Shown here: positions 1 through 13,100 of the stretch, piece by piece
Layout of the letters: the number at the start of each line of letters is the position of its first letter
Numbering within the stretch: position 1 is the stretch's first letter
Assembly (NCBI GenBank): GCA_010279815.1
Contig: QEOQ01000141.1
Coordinates: 434,001-498,000, forward strand
Length of the DNA: 64,000 nt
Origin: Brachionus plicatilis
Taxonomy: Eukaryota; Rotifera; Eurotatoria; Ploima; Brachionidae
Direction: 5' to 3'
The notes under the pieces: model-generated
The model's database searches: none
The model's input: only the letters and a program-made list of their open reading frames with translations
Told to the model about the DNA's origin: nothing
Program-made: the position numbers and the translations under genes

Positions 1-3000
1 CCTGATCTGAAAGTAAGTGCCAATCAGCCCGCCAATTCGAATGGCGCCACAACTCAACAGGCGTTGTCCATCCAATATTCGCCAATTAAGCATGACGAGC
101 TTAATAAGGTCTTGGATGATGTTAATGTCATTAAGAGCAAGCAGAAAATGGTTGACGATTCGCTGTTTAATGTCAAAAAGTAAGACTTGTGTCTCCTCCA
201 AAGCCAATGATGTTTAGACCGTAGTTTTGCCAAATTTGAGCTAAACTTAAGTGCGCATCGAATGCTAGGTCAACTCTAGGGGCACTCTAAAAAAATTTTT
301 TTTTTTCATTTTGTAATTTATTTGCAGTTGAAATTCTAGGAAAATCTATTGGATTTTTTTTTTGAAATTTTTAAAAATTTTTCAAAAAATTTATTTTCAA
401 AAGGTCGACCTGTTAATATAATTCCCGCCACTGTTTAAAATATTTGACAAATATGTTTAGATGATCAAGTTCAAAGAAAATATTGGTGTATCTTTTTGGT
501 TTTTACAGACTTTTTTTTCAAGTCAATAGTTTTAGTCAAAGTTTCAATTTAAATTTTTAAATTCAATGATTTAACTTTATTCGAGACTTGTGAACTCAGT
601 GTTTAGTTCAATTGTGACTATTTTGGTCCTCATTATTAAAGGAAGATCTTCTATGAAATTTGTCTTTACTTTTGAATATCTTCCTTTTTCTATTCTGTAT
701 ACGAATTTTCAAAATAAAAAAATATAAATTATTTAAAAAATAGAAATTATTTTAATTCCTTTTTAAAATGCAGTAGATCTGTCAAAATCACACGAACAGT
801 CATAAATTTCCAGTATTTTTTTTCTAAATATTTACCTCTGTTAAATTTGTTTATGAGGGCCAAACTATTGGGATTTTTAAATTAAATTTCTAGAATTGTG
901 CAAAATTAAAAAAAAATCATTTAAGTTCAAATCATTCGGCTAAAAAAGTGCACAAAAAATCAAGCCTAAAATCTAAAATCTTCAAAATATATTTAGAATT
1001 TAAAAAAAGCAAAGATTAAATTATTCTTAACCACATATTTACAAATAAAAAAGCACGTTGTGACTTTTGAACAACTCTTTAAAATTATCAATTAATTTAA
1101 ACTTTGGTTCAAAAAAATAATTTTATTTTATTAAAAAATTTTTATCTTATAGTTAATCTTAATAGAATTTTTTAGTAATCATTTTTAGATTAGCCTAATA
1201 ATTAATTTTAATAATTCAAGTCTGAATATATTGAAAAATTTTGACGTTTATTCTATTATTTATATTTATTAATTTTCATTTTAAAAAAGAATAAAGAAAA
1301 AATAGTGTAAATATTAATTCGAAAAATTAAAAAAAAAATGATGAATATCTATAGCAAATTTCAATGAGTTAATGAAAACTATTATTTATTTATTATTTAT
1401 TCGGTAAAATTAATCTCCTTTAGTTTGGAAAAATTAAAAAAAATCAATACAAAAGTCAGAGAAAAAGTTGATTAATATTTGTTTAATCATTAATATTAGA
1501 TAAAAACAATTAACTAGTGTCAGTTTTACCATTCTAATAGTTGAATTGATGAAAATTTAATTTTAAGAATATACAATGGTGATTTGAAAACAGTATTTTG
1601 CGAAAAATTATGTAAATTACCGTAAATTAACCAAATTTTAAGTAAATTAACGTAAAATCTGAAAAAATGAAAAAGAGGTAATTTACGAAAAATTTCGTAA
1701 ATTATCATGATTTAACAATAATTTGGGTAAAATTCAAAACGGCCAAAAATTTTTGAAAAAATGTTTTTTTTTTTCTAAAAATAGAAAATTTATTAAATTA
1801 TAAATTGGTTAAAATTATTAAAAAAAAAAATTTTTCTTAAATTTTCTATTTTTGGAAAAAAAAAATTTTTTTTTCAAAAATTTTTGGCTGTTTTGAATTT
1901 TACCCAAATTATTGTTAAATCATAATAATTTACGTAATTTTTCGTAAATTACCTCTTTTTCATTTTTTCAGATTTTACGTTAATTTACAGTATTTTACGT
2001 AACTTTTTGTAAAATACTGTTATCAAATCACCACTGTAAATAAATGATAAAAAATTTTTATTTCAATTTTTAAAATCGAGTTAAACAGGTCCTTACAGAT
2101 TTGATTATCATTTTCACTAAATTACAGCTGAAGCTATTAAGACTTGTTAAAGCACATTTAATTATACAATAAAATAAGTTAAAATCTGACATTGTTTCTC
2201 AATATTATGAAGGTAAGTTGAAAAAAAAAATTATATTTGTCAACTAAATTGAACTAGTGGCTAAAAAAATTACAAAATAATTAAAGAAAATTTTGCTCTA
2301 AACTTGTTAACTGGTCTTCTGGTTAAGTTTCGATCCAAAGGCAAAGCTAAATGATAAATTTAACTAAAAATGTATTTGCTATTTTAAGAGAAAACGAAGC
2401 TTTATGGAAAGAGATATCCGCATTGAGACAAAAGCACCATCACCAACAACAAATAGTCAACAAGTTGATCCACTTTCTGGTTCATCTAGTTAATCCAACA
2501 TCCATGTCGAGTCTAAAACGAAATCGGCCACTGATGATCGGCAACCAAGCAGCCAATTTAACAGCCCAGAACAGATTAAAAGATGTGCTCGAAGAGAGCG
2601 TAGTGCATGACGATGAGGACGAAGATGTCTATCCAATGGACAATTTACGCAATGACCTGAACATAAACGGAATGAGCAAATCTCAAAGACAACATATTGT
2701 CGAGCTTAAAGACGACGAAGAAGAAGATGACGTCAAAGGCCGCAAGAGGTCGCTGAGCCGTAACAATTTGGACTACATAAACGACACAGAAATTGAGACC
2801 ATCAATTCGAGCAAAAACACAAATTTACTCAATGGCAATGGATCGAACCACATGCAAATGCTTGAGACCCAACCTGCTGTCAAAAAGCTCAAGGCCAATT
2901 CAAACGAAATAACCACAATTAATTTATATCAGCCGAACACCAATTTTCTTGATCTCAAATCAATGGACACTAGCAAAAAAAATACCAATGAACAATTTTT

Positions 3001-6000
3001 GGATACCAATTTGTTTTTGAACACAAACAGCTCCGATTTGGAGCCTGCCCAAACTCTCACTTCACCCAACTCACCGCAACTGGACAACATGGACTCCCAA
3101 AAGTAAGTTTATTTAGCTCTAATTTCACAGAAGCGATTCTTATCGATTCTTGTATATTAGCTTGATTGAGTCGACGCAGCAGATTGATCAAAATAATATT
3201 GAGACTTTCAAAAAGCCGATATCCAGGTTTTTTTCATTTTATATTTTTTTTATATGAACCAATTTTTATTGAGGTTGGCATCAATAAAAAATGAATTTAT
3301 ATAAATTAAATTTTCAGTCCTTGTCTTGTGAGTTTTAGTTATATCCAAGGACTGGAAAAATAAAATTGAATTAAATCTAACTTTTTTTACCTAATTAAAT
3401 CGACTAATCAGCAGTTTAAAAAACTCTTATAGCTCTTCACAAATGAGCGAACAAGTCGAATCGCTTCAGCTCGATTTGAATTCGATCAAAGATTTTCTGT
3501 CCCAGAACTCATTTAATCAAGTTGATCCTTACACAATAAACAGCGTGAGTACATTTTTTAATTATTTAAATCCTTATCATAGCCAAAAAGGAGCATGATC
3601 TAATGATATTTTATATTTAAAGAAATTTTTTTGTGACTTAACCTTTGCCCAAATTTCTTAAAGAAAAATTTAAAAAATTTAAAAAATTGAAAAATGAGAC
3701 CATCTAACAAATTAATTTAATGGTACTTAATTTGAGTTTACAACTTTTTGGTACTTTTTCCCTACCAGATAAGCCATTGGCTTATCTATCTAAGAGAAAA
3801 AATATTTCTTCATTTGATGCTACTTCCAGTCTAAAGTCAAATTATTTTAAATTTGGAAAAAATTAAAATAGGGTCTCCCTTTTCAACACAAAAAAATAAC
3901 CATTCAACACAATTTCAAAACGCTCAGCACAACATGATTTCTTCTCAACACACAAATTAAAATTTGAAAAAAATACTTTTAGCACAAAAATTAAAAATAA
4001 AATAAATGCATTCAACACTAAAATGGCTTGTTGGGAAAATTTTAATAAAATTTATTCAAGATCTTATTTATTCAAGAACTGTTATAAAGTTGAGAGTTTT
4101 TATCTTTAAGCTTCGGAATTTATTTTATTTACCTAACTTCCACTTATAATTATACTATATCATTAAATAAAATTTAAAATTAAAAAATAAATTATTTTAT
4201 TATAAATATTTTTGTGTTGAAACAAAATTTCCTCAAAGAATTATTTTCAAACACAATTTTTTTTTGTTAAATGTTTTTTTTTTTTTAAATAATTTTTTGT
4301 GCTGAGAAGAAACCGAATTGTGATGAATGTTTTTTTCATTGTGCTAATCAGAAATTGATTGTGCTGAAATAATATCCCCATTAATATATAAGTACAAATT
4401 ACAACAGCTTTTGGAAAATAATTTTATTTTTTGTTTGTTATTTTAACATTTTATGACTGATTCTATAGTACAATATTCATATACTTGCATTGTATCCCAC
4501 AGTTCTGGTGTATAAAAAGCCAATAGCCCAGCGCCTAAGATTTGATAAACAACATTTCAATTTTTTCTTTTTAACTTTCATTAGAACCACAGAGCTTTTA
4601 TTCAAAGTAAATTTTAAAATTCAAATAAATAAATAAATGCATGAGTAATATTTGATAGAAATTAGCGGACTTTTTTATAAGTCACAGTTTTAAGTCTAAG
4701 TCACAAAAATTTAAGTCAAAGTTATGACTTGACTTAAATTTTTTTTTTTATTAAGTCTAAGTTATGATTTGCACAAAAATTTTTATCAATTATCAATATC
4801 TGCTTCATTTGGACCAGTGGAAAGAATTTTTTTTTTCTAATCCGGTTACATTAACAGACCCCATAGGTCAAGATTAACAGCCAGGAATTCGGAAGCAGCT
4901 ATTTTATTGGTATCAAATATGGATTTATTAAATCATTGACTTGACTTGACTTAAGACTTGTGACTTAAAAACAAGTCTGGAAATTAGATCTCAAAAAATT
5001 CAAAAATTATTTGACAAATCAGCAATATTTTCTAATTTGATTGATAATTTTAATAATAATTTATTTATTTATTAAAAAAATAATTTAGGAAAAGTTTTTC
5101 CAGGGCAGTCCCGAATGGCAGAGCCTTCTTTTCAGCCCACATGGTTGCAATGATTAAGATATGTATTAATTATATGTGTATAGTTGTAGTAGAAAAATCA
5201 ATATCTAGATTTTATATAAATTGTTAAATTAAATTTTTGCTAAGAGTTTGGCGTGTTAATGATTGAATCAAAAGGGTTTAATTTTAATAATAAACAAGTG
5301 CATCATTTCATTCTAAATCAAGAGTTTAATGACGATGTCGAAGATGATGAAAGCTCATAATGTCAATTATCTCTATTCAGATGAAAAACCCCTATTGATG
5401 ATCTAGATCAATTTTATGAAGTAAACGTCAATATTGACACTGATTTGTATTTTTTTATTTTTAAAAAAAAGTCTAAAATTTGAAGAATCAAAATATTAAA
5501 AGTCTAGTCTAAAAATTAACTTTATTTATTTATTTTAAAAGCTGTAAGATAAACAAAATAAATAATTTCATTCTACATCGGATCTATGACAAATTTTAAT
5601 GATTTAGAAAAAAATTTGCAAAATTATTTTTTCACTTATTACAGAACAAGGATTTATTAAAATTGTCAAAATAATCAAATTCAAAAGTCTTAAATGTTTT
5701 TTTTTCATACATTTTCATTGAATAATTTTATTTGACTAAATCGGGATGGCCAAGTTTGGAGCAAAAAAAATTAAAGTAACGCAAAATATTTAAAAAAAAT
5801 GAATTGATAATTTTAAAAATTTTAAAATTTTCAGCTTATAAACAAAAATAAGTGATATTAATTTAGAAAAAAATTTAAAAAAATTTAGTATTTAGAACTT
5901 TTTCTATCAATATTAAATATATCCTTCTACATAAATTTTTTTTAAAATTTTTCGCTTTTGTTTACGTTTTAAAAATTATATTTAAAAATTTTAAAAATTT

Positions 6001-6990
6001 AATTTTAAAAAAATTTATAATCAATGAATAAAAATTGTTTTTTACTTTAAAAAAAAATTTTTCAAAAAATTTTGCTTCAAATTTGACCACGGTACAAAAT
6101 TTGATTTGCTTTTTTCAAGGTTAACAATATTTGTTCCTAAATTTTACTCATTATTTTAAAAGTTGTAAATACGAATATAAAAACTACTATTTGATCAGCT
6201 CCAATAAAGGATTTAAATAATAAATTTTCAATTTCTAAATAAATTCATTACAAAATTAATTTTTTTAGCTGTTCTCGCCGATTATTTTGGATCAGATGGA
6301 CAATGACCAGTGCTATTTGGAGGGTCCGCTAAGTACAGAACTTGATTTAGACACCAACACTCAGACCCAAGTGCCGAGTGCACAATTAAACACATCTAGT
6401 GGTGTACAGTCTGGTTCGATTGCAGATAATCAAGCTCGAAATGGAAAAACAGTTGGTAATGAATTTTCCAATTATCAATTTATATCGCTAATTTAATTAG
6501 AAAAAAACCCGATTTTATTATTTTAATTAATTTAATTTTTAAAATGTCAATTTTTATTTACTCTGTTGTTTTGATTTTTTTCTTATTTAAAGATTTTGAA
6601 TGAATCTAGCTTAGCTGAGATACGTTCAAGCGCTTATTAACTGTGACCGAATAGAGACGGTCATCAGATACCCTATTTGAAAGGTTCTAGGCCGGTTCGC
6701 GCTCAAAAATTTTAAAAAATTTTCAAAACTTAATAATTTTTTTATTTGTTAAATATGTTTTAAATATAAAAATAAAATAAATAAATGAAATAGTTTATTT
6801 TTAATTTGCGGGTTTTTTTAATCACTTGTGCAAAGAGACTAATCAATTTTTCCAAGGAACTGAACTGATCCAGTACGAGCCGTTCAACATATCCGACTTT
6901 CTCCAGCTTGACGAAATATTTCCAAACGATTTGAAATCGTCCGACAAAATAGACCAAGACAAGACCAAGTCCGGTCAAATGAATCAATGA
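1..6990 (+). CDS. HSF1: Heat shock transcription factor (HSF), 3' part, partial
   Basis: Nuclear trimeric activator of heat-shock genes. The DNA-binding domain lies before the window. Exons read: 1-179, 2389-3102, 3161-3226, 3433-3544, 6269-6455 and 6836-6990, with stop TGA at 6988; together 470 codons in one frame. The first junction joins the two halves of the HR-A/B leucine-zipper trimerisation region (the ENEALW motif follows directly after the splice, then ALRQKH and VVNKLI-like heptads). Exon 3433-3544 plus the start of 6269 encode HR-C, the repressive zipper, followed by the family hallmark LFSPIILDQM. An acidic low-complexity regulatory region (about 2500-3100) lies between. The last exon carries an acidic/hydrophobic stretch (FNISDFLQLDEIF), probably the activation domain. 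A shorter acceptor at 6856 would also keep frame. Reading through the donor at 6456 gives a stop at 6494, so an intron-retained short form is possible. AATAAA occurs at 7014. Family assignment is secure; HSF1 rather than HSF2/4 is only the nearest name. Confidence 0.93.
180..2388 (+). other. HSF intron 1 (2.2 kb), AT-rich, holds a foldback MITE
   Basis: Intron between the two HR-A/B exons, with donor GTAAGA at 180 and acceptor TTTTAAG ending 2388. Apart from the MITE at 1574-2036 I see only A/T homopolymer-rich sequence and no coding signal. Confidence 0.8.
1574..2036. mobile_element. Foldback MITE, TA-flanked (family A)
   Basis: An almost complete hairpin. The left end CAATGGTGATTTGAAAACAG and the right end, read inverted, CAGTGGTGATTTGATAACAG match, and both arms carry the same GTAAATTACGTAAA-like runs and an inverted block at about 1740 and 1900. 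TA lies on both sides (1572-1573 and 2037-2038), as for mariner-type insertion. The related element at 8895-9301 has the same ends. No transposase inside, so it is non-autonomous. Confidence 0.85.
3864..4383. mobile_element. Foldback element rich in CAACAC/CAGCAC motifs
   Basis: The left arm has repeated TTCAACACAA and CTCAGCACAA motifs. Read inverted, the right arm has TTTCAGCACAATC, TTAGCACAAT and TTCTTCTCAGCACA in the same order, so the element folds on itself. The ends are approximate and I could not fix a target-site duplication. Confidence 0.6.
4666..4979. mobile_element. hAT-like MITE (AGACTTG family)
   Basis: Terminal inverted repeats CGGACTTTTTTATAAGTC and CAGACTTG (inverted right end), interior full of AAGTC/GACTT palindromes. 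A perfect 8-bp target-site duplication GAAATTAG flanks both ends, which is the hAT hallmark. Confidence 0.85.
5743..6094. repeat. Weak inverted repeat, probable old foldback element
   Basis: The left end GGATGGCCAAGTTTGGAGCA is matched by the inverted right end CCGTGGTCAAATTTGAAGCA. The arms are diverged A/T-rich sequence, so only the ends are convincing. Confidence 0.4.
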
Positions 6991-7464
6991 TTGTAAAAAG
7001 TAGAACAGATCCCAATAAATCCTTATAGACTCTTAATTCAGTTTTATACAAATTATTAATTTTTTTTTGTTGGTGTCAAATTATGTATCATGTTAAAGGT
7101 GATACATTTTCATAAATCAAAATTTAATTTTTATTTGAATTAAGACGGTGTTAGTAAATTATAAGTGCTCGGGTCTATCTCTTGCCGAGTCGATCAACTT
7201 GATTCCGATTTTAGTTAGTTTATTAAATTGTACATATTTATCTTTTTGTTTAGTGTGAAATTGGTGACTAGTGTTTTTTCACTGAGATAAATTGGTTAAC
7301 TCTAGAACTTTAAGCTTAGGCCGGAAGCACACATTTTTAAATGAAATTATTTTTCTAATTTTAATAAAATATTCAAAATGAATTTTTTTAATTTATCGTT
7401 TTAGCATGTACCCACCCTTGTTTTAGGTATAAAATAAATTTTTTAGATTTTTTTTTATCTTCTA

Positions 7465-8454
7465 ATGAATTTTGGACCAGACGACGAGATCAAATTGACT
7501 GCCTTGATTCGCTTGAAGGTGATCAAGAGCCACTTGGAACAAAGTTCGTACAATCGACAAAAAAAAGAGTATTTTTACACTGTTCCCGAAGGAAAGCTGA
7601 CTGAGGAACAACGCGATTTTTATGAAAAAAATGGATACATAGTTGTCAAAAATTTGATATCCGAAGAAAAGTTAGAAAAGTATAAACAACGTTTTCAGGA
7701 AATATGCGCCAAAAAGATACAAGTTCCTGGCATGACCGTGATGAAAGACGTGGCAATCGCCAAATCAGAGTTTTTGGAAGGCGAAAAAGCGATAACAAAA
7801 ATTCAAGATTTTTGCTATGATGACGAATTATTTGAGTATTGCTGTTTGCCTGAAGTGGTCGAGTATGTCAAATCATTTTTGGGCAACAATGTGATGGCAA
7901 TGCACACAATGTTGATCAACAAGCCGCCAGATCCAGGCACTTTGACATCCAGACACCCATTGCATCAAGATTTGTATTATTTCCCGTTTAGACCCGCCGA
8001 AAGAATAGTCTGTGCCTGGACAGCCATGGAGACCATAAATAGACAAAATGGCTGTCTGGTAGTCATTCCAGGAAGCCATAAAGGAGAATTTTTGATGCAT
8101 GATTATCCGAAATGGGAAGGAGGGGTTAATAAAATGTATTATGGTATTCAGGATATAGACTTGGATAAGGCTAATTTAGTTCATTTGCCAATGGAAAAAG
8201 GAGACACTGTTTTTTTTCATCCGATTTTGATTCATGGCAGCGGCGCGAATAGGACTCAAGGATTTCGCAAAGCGATTTCGTGTCACTATGCCGCTTCAGA
8301 AAGTAATTATATCGAAGTGACTGGCACTATTCAAGAAGGTTTTAAGAAGGAAGTTGAAGAAATAGCCAAGAAAAGAGCTGGTTCAGAAGTAGATTTGAAA
8401 GATATTTGGAGATATAAATCAAGACTTGTGTGTGGCGAAAGAATAAATCTTTAA
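7465..8454 (+). CDS. PHYH: Phytanoyl-CoA 2-hydroxylase (PhyH family), peroxisomal
   Basis: Fe(II)/2-oxoglutarate dioxygenase that hydroxylates phytanoyl-CoA, the first step of peroxisomal alpha-oxidation of branched fatty acids. Intronless, 329 aa against about 338 in vertebrates. The iron triad is visible: H167 and D169 in HPLHQD, and H257 in HGSG. The 2-oxoglutarate-binding arginine is R268, 11 residues further on as in the human enzyme. The N-terminus has a good PTS2 signal at residues 16-24 (R-L, five residues, H-L), which supports both the start codon and peroxisomal import. AATAAA lies about 38 nt after the stop, at 8492. An ETS-like CCGGAAG lies upstream near 7321. It is the only clearly intronless long gene in the window; a retrocopy origin is possible but unproven. 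Confidence 0.95.
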   Translation: MNFGPDDEIKLTALIRLKVIKSHLEQSSYNRQKKEYFYTVPEGKLTEEQRDFYEKNGYIVVKNLISEEKLEKYKQRFQEICAKKIQVPGMTVMKDVAIAKSEFLEGEKAITKIQDFCYDDELFEYCCLPEVVEYVKSFLGNNVMAMHTMLINKPPDPGTLTSRHPLHQDLYYFPFRPAERIVCAWTAMETINRQNGCLVVIPGSHKGEFLMHDYPKWEGGVNKMYYGIQDIDLDKANLVHLPMEKGDTVFFHPILIHGSGANRTQGFRKAISCHYAASESNYIEVTGTIQEGFKKEVEEIAKKRAGSEVDLKDIWRYKSRLVCGERINL

Positions 8455-8614
8455 GTTTATTCTAAATTGAAAAACTACCATAACATTTTTAAATAAAATC
8501 TAATTTAAAGTTAATTTTTACTTTCAATCAAATTGTTAATTATTTAGGAGCTCATTTAAATTTATGATCACTTTATTTCTTTTTTGGATTTTTGTTATTA
8601 TTGATTGTTATATA

Positions 8615-8809
8615 CAGACTTGGGCAAAAGTCAAAAAAAAAGTCTTTTTAAAGTCTTTTTAAAGTCTTTTCAAAGTATTTTCAAAGTCGAGTCACTGACT
8701 TGACTTGAAAATTTTGAGAAGTCAAATCAAATGACTTAACTTTAAAAAAAAAAATTTAAAGTCAAGTCAAATGACTTGACTTTGACTTGATGACTTTTAT
8801 CCAAGTCTG
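8615..8809. mobile_element. hAT-like MITE (AGACTTG family) with perfect TSD
   Basis: Ends CAGACTTGG and CCAAGTCTG. The flanking 8-bp duplication GTTATATA is perfect on both sides. The interior has four near-tandem AAAGTCTTTT units and several AAGTCAAGTC palindromes. Confidence 0.88.
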
Positions 8810-8894
8810 GTTATATATTGATTCCCTACTGTTTTTCAAGATTTTTTGAACTTAAATGTACAAAATGGATTAATTACGGAAAACAATACTCTTA

Positions 8895-9301
8895 CAGTGG
8901 TGATTTGATAACAGAATTTACGAAGAATTACGCAAAAGACCGTAAATTAATCAAACTTTACCACATTTTACGTAATTCAAAGTAAAATCCGAAAAGCGAA
9001 AAAGAGGTGTTCTACGAAAAATGACGTAAATTTTCAGGATTTTGAGATAATTTTGGAAAAATTTGATAAAATTCAAAACGGCCAATTCAAAATTAAAATT
9101 TTTGAAAATATGTCTTTTTTTTTCCAAAAATCAAAAATTTAAGAAAGTTTTTTTTATAACAATTTAAAAATAATTATTTTCTTAATTTATGAAAAAAAAA
9201 ACTTTCATTAATTTTCGATTTTTGGAAAAAAAAGACACATTTTCAAAAATTTAAATTTTGAATTGGCCGTTATACGTAATACTGTTATCAAATCACCACT
9301 G
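8895..9301. mobile_element. Foldback MITE, TA-flanked (family A)
   Basis: Ends CAGTGGTGATTTGATAACAG and its exact inverted copy, flanked by TA at 8893-8894 and 9302-9303. The two arms also share an inverted block reading AATTCAAAATT...GGAAAAAAA around 9060-9125 and 9220-9265. Same family as 1574-2036. Confidence 0.88.
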
Positions 9302-10126
9302 TATTATATTACAAAAAATTTAATCATAAAATAAATTGTTTTAAATCTCATGAATTTATTGAAAAAAATCCTTTTTTTCAATCAATTTTTATTTAAAAAC
9401 AATGAACTTGTTGGTTCATTGTCTTTTAAAAATTAGAACAAAACTTCAGTTTGGCTCTATGTGAATAAACAATTTTGGTTCTTTTTAAATTTTCTAAATA
9501 AATATTTTTGGTTCTTTTTGGTTAAATAATGATGAGCTTAATAAAGCATGAATTAATGATGAGCCTGATCAAAATTACTGCGTGCTACTAAGTATTTTAT
9601 AAATATATTTTTGCTTTTATAAAATTGATTCATTTTTTAAAATCTCAATCAATTTAATTATTATTTCTTTTTCGTGATATTATTTATTTTTTCCATTAAT
9701 TTAAAAAAATGATAATAATAAAATTGTTTTAATCCAATCCAATAATAAAATATTAAATTTAATAAACCTTGTAGTATTTGTAGTCACCAATTTCAATCCA
9801 AGATTTTTTTTAAATTAAATTAATATAGCCATCTCTTTATTAAGCTTATTATTTTTATTTTAAAATATTTTTAACTAATAAAAAAATTGAAAATCTAATT
9901 TAACTCTTTTAAAATTCTTATAAATAAATAAAAATTGAATTATAATTCACTTGAAGCCACAATTCTCAATTCGTTTTTAGTTCAACAGCATAATATTTTA
10001 TATTATCTCAATTGAAATTAAAAAAAATAAAATTAGACTGCTAAAAAATTAGTTAAATTGTTAGATTAATTATGCCATTAGAAATATTATTTAAGTTTTA
10101 AAATTTTAAGAAAAATATCAAAAATT

Positions 10127-13100
10127 ATGTTTCGAGCTTATTCAAATGTACCAGATTCAATTGGCGGCGAAACAGCCGAAACATGGACAGAAATAAAAAG
10201 TTTTCCGGAGGTTGCACTTTTAAAAGATTCGCCGCAATCTTTTATTATCGTTTCTTCCTCTGAGTCAGAAACCAGTTCCGAGGCTGAGATAAAAATAATT
10301 AAAAAATCAAAGAAAAAATCAAAAAAAAGAAAAAAACACAAAAAGAACAAATATTTTCCAGAAGATGGTTCAAGAAAGTCGGAAAACATCTTGTGCGATG
10401 ATGAATATCAAAAATTTTTTTCTCAATTTTCCAAAGATGAAATAAAAAAATTTAATTTTTGTGACCAAATACCGCAACTTAAGCCAAGAAACGCGTTTCG
10501 TCTTGACAAAAAAGGAGACCCAAATAACCTAAGCTCTGAACAAACCTATTTCAAATTTCGGCCAAAATATAACGAACCATTTGATGGTCGAAATAAATCG
10601 ACTCGAATTTCTAAAAAGCGCCTTCGAAGAGAAATGATAAAAAAATTAAATCAAAAGCGATATTTTGTAAGAGCTAATTTCATCAAGCCAGAAGATGTGG
10701 TATGCAAAAGTGCCAAAAGTCTGTCAGAGAGTACACTTACCAATAAAATGTGGGTCTATTTGGAAATGAAAAATGATCTCGAAGAACAGGAATCAAATAT
10801 TGATTTAACTTCTGATTATATGAAGCATTTAAACGAAAATAGACACGACATAAACAAGTGGCTTGAATTTATTGAGTATCAAGATAAAGCGCTCAATTTA
10901 AGACTTTCCGGTCAAATTAAAAACATGTCCAGCATTTTATTTGAGAGGAAAAAATCAATTTTCGAGCGAGCCATAAGTGAAAATCCACAAAATTTCCATC
11001 TTAGAATGGAATATTTAAAGTTAAGAGCTGGCTCAATAGAAATGATGACGCAGTATGACTCAGTTGATCTAATGGAGAATGAATTTTATGCTTTGTTAGA
11101 GTTTGAGGCCAAAAATGAAGCAAATTGGAAAAATTTATACGAAATTTGTTTTGAGTTGATTAAATTTTTTACTAATAATAATCTATCCATGGTTAGTGTC
11201 AACAGAATTCAATTAGTCTATAAAAAATCTTTCAATTTTTTTATATATTCTAAAATTGAAAAAACTCCTGATTATCTAAGTTATCTAATTGATTTATTAG
11301 ATAACTATTGTGGTTTTTTGCGTAATTGTGGCTACCTGGAAAAAGCTATCGGCATATTTCAAGCTATTATTGATTTTAATTTTACCACGTCCAGTAATGA
11401 ATATAAAATACTGAATTTTGACAAAAGAAAAACAATCTTTGAATTATTTTGGGATCTTGGTAAGTTAACTAAATTTTTTTATAAAAAATGTTTTTTGTTT
11501 ATAATTTCTGCAGTTTAAAATATATTAAGTAAAAATTTAAAAATCAAAATATTAATTTTAAATTCTTTGATAGCTTCTAATCAGACTTGTTTTTAATTCA
11601 CAAGTCTTTAGTCAAGGCAAGTGAATCACGTATTTTTTTTTTTTTTCAAGTCCATGATTTAATAAATCCATATTTGTTACTAATAAAGTATTTGCTTCAA
11701 AAGTAGTTTGTTCCAAATTCCTGTAATTAATTTTGTGCAAGTCATAACTTTGATTTAAATTTTTGTGACTTAGACTTAAAACTGTGACTTATTATAAGTC
11801 TGTTTCTAATTAATCAAAAACTCTTAAAAAAAGGAAGATTTAAGAAATGCAAGACTTTAGTTTCGTCTAGTGTTGGGCGGCGGCCTTTTTTGGCCCTGAA
11901 TTTAACGGCCGCATTCTAGACCGACCGTGAAGTGGCCGGCCGGCCACAAAACGGTCCAAAAAAAAATTTTTACTTGGATGTTAAAAAAAAAATTAAAAGG
12001 TATTAAAAGTAGAATTAATTATTTATCAAAATTTTGGATCAGGTAATTTTTAATTACTAACCCCAAATTTTTTCGATATTTTTCAAAAATTGTTAAATTT
12101 TGTATATAAATTTATAATTTTTAATTATTTTTTTATTTTCTCTCTCATTTCTCTCAAAAAAAGTGCTCAAAAAGAGGCATTTTTAAAAAAATTGAAAAAA
12201 TAAAGTTTATTGAAGTTTTTAATCAAAATTTGTTTAGTTAAATCGCCAGCGATCGCTGTTGCTTCCGAAATAGACAAAGTGGCACCTTTTCAGACACCTC
12301 ATTAGCTAATATATCCAATTATAAAGTTAAAATTTCCCTTAACTGTAAATTTCTCTTAAAAACGCCCAAAAACTCGTAAAAACCTCCAAAAATCGAGTGC
12401 CACGCCCAATCCACCGATTTTTGACCAAAACAAAGTTCATATTCGTGATCAGCATGGTCGAATACCCTCAATTAAATCAAAAAGAAAAGATTTTGATACA
12501 AATTTTGATTAAAAACTTCAATAAACTTTATTTTTTCAATTTTTTTAAAAATGCCTCATTTTGAGCACCTCTCGACCGGCCCCCAACACTAGTTTCGTCT
12601 GTATTTCAGATTTTGACTTAAAATACGAAACATTAATCCCTCAAAACCAGAAACTTTCGAATTTCAATTAAAATTTAAAAAAAAAAATCAGAAACTGGGG
12701 GTATAAAATCAATCAACCGAAAAATAGTCTTTCAAATTTTGAATCCACAAACTGATAAAAACATCTCGTTTTCATTAATAATTTTAAAAGAGTATTAAGT
12801 TTCCTGTAACAAAAATATTTAGAAATTAATTAATTAGACAAGCAAAAAATTTAATTATTTTTTTCAAAAAAAGCTAAAAAAATTATGCTTTCATTTAAAT
12901 CATTAATTGGATTCCAGGGGTTTAGACTAGTAGTATTAGTAGTTTGATCAACCACGAGTTAATGGAACTTTAAACAGCTTGCTCAGATAAAAGCGTCTCT
13001 TGAGACTAATGTCCTTTTCATGAGCCCTAGTATGGAATTGGCCTTCGCAGCTGATTTATCCACTTGCGTCGTATAACATTGATCTTTGCTAATGAAAACA

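Larger units (their letters stand above)
3545..6268 (+). other. HSF intron 4 (2.7 kb) with three inverted-repeat elements
   Basis: Donor GTGAGT at 3545, acceptor TTTTTTAG ending 6268. It contains a CAACAC-rich foldback (3864-4383), an hAT-like MITE (4666-4979) and a weaker foldback (5743-6094). No exon-like segment was seen between them. Confidence 0.75.
8455..10126. other. Intergenic, two MITEs
   Basis: Between PHYH and NRDE2. It contains the hAT-like MITE at 8615-8809 and the family A foldback at 8895-9301. The rest is A/T-rich without supported features. Confidence 0.7.

Noticed and set aside
6760..6987. Minus ORF of 75 aa
   Set aside because: Antisense shadow of the last HSF exon, which has clear coding sense on the plus strand.
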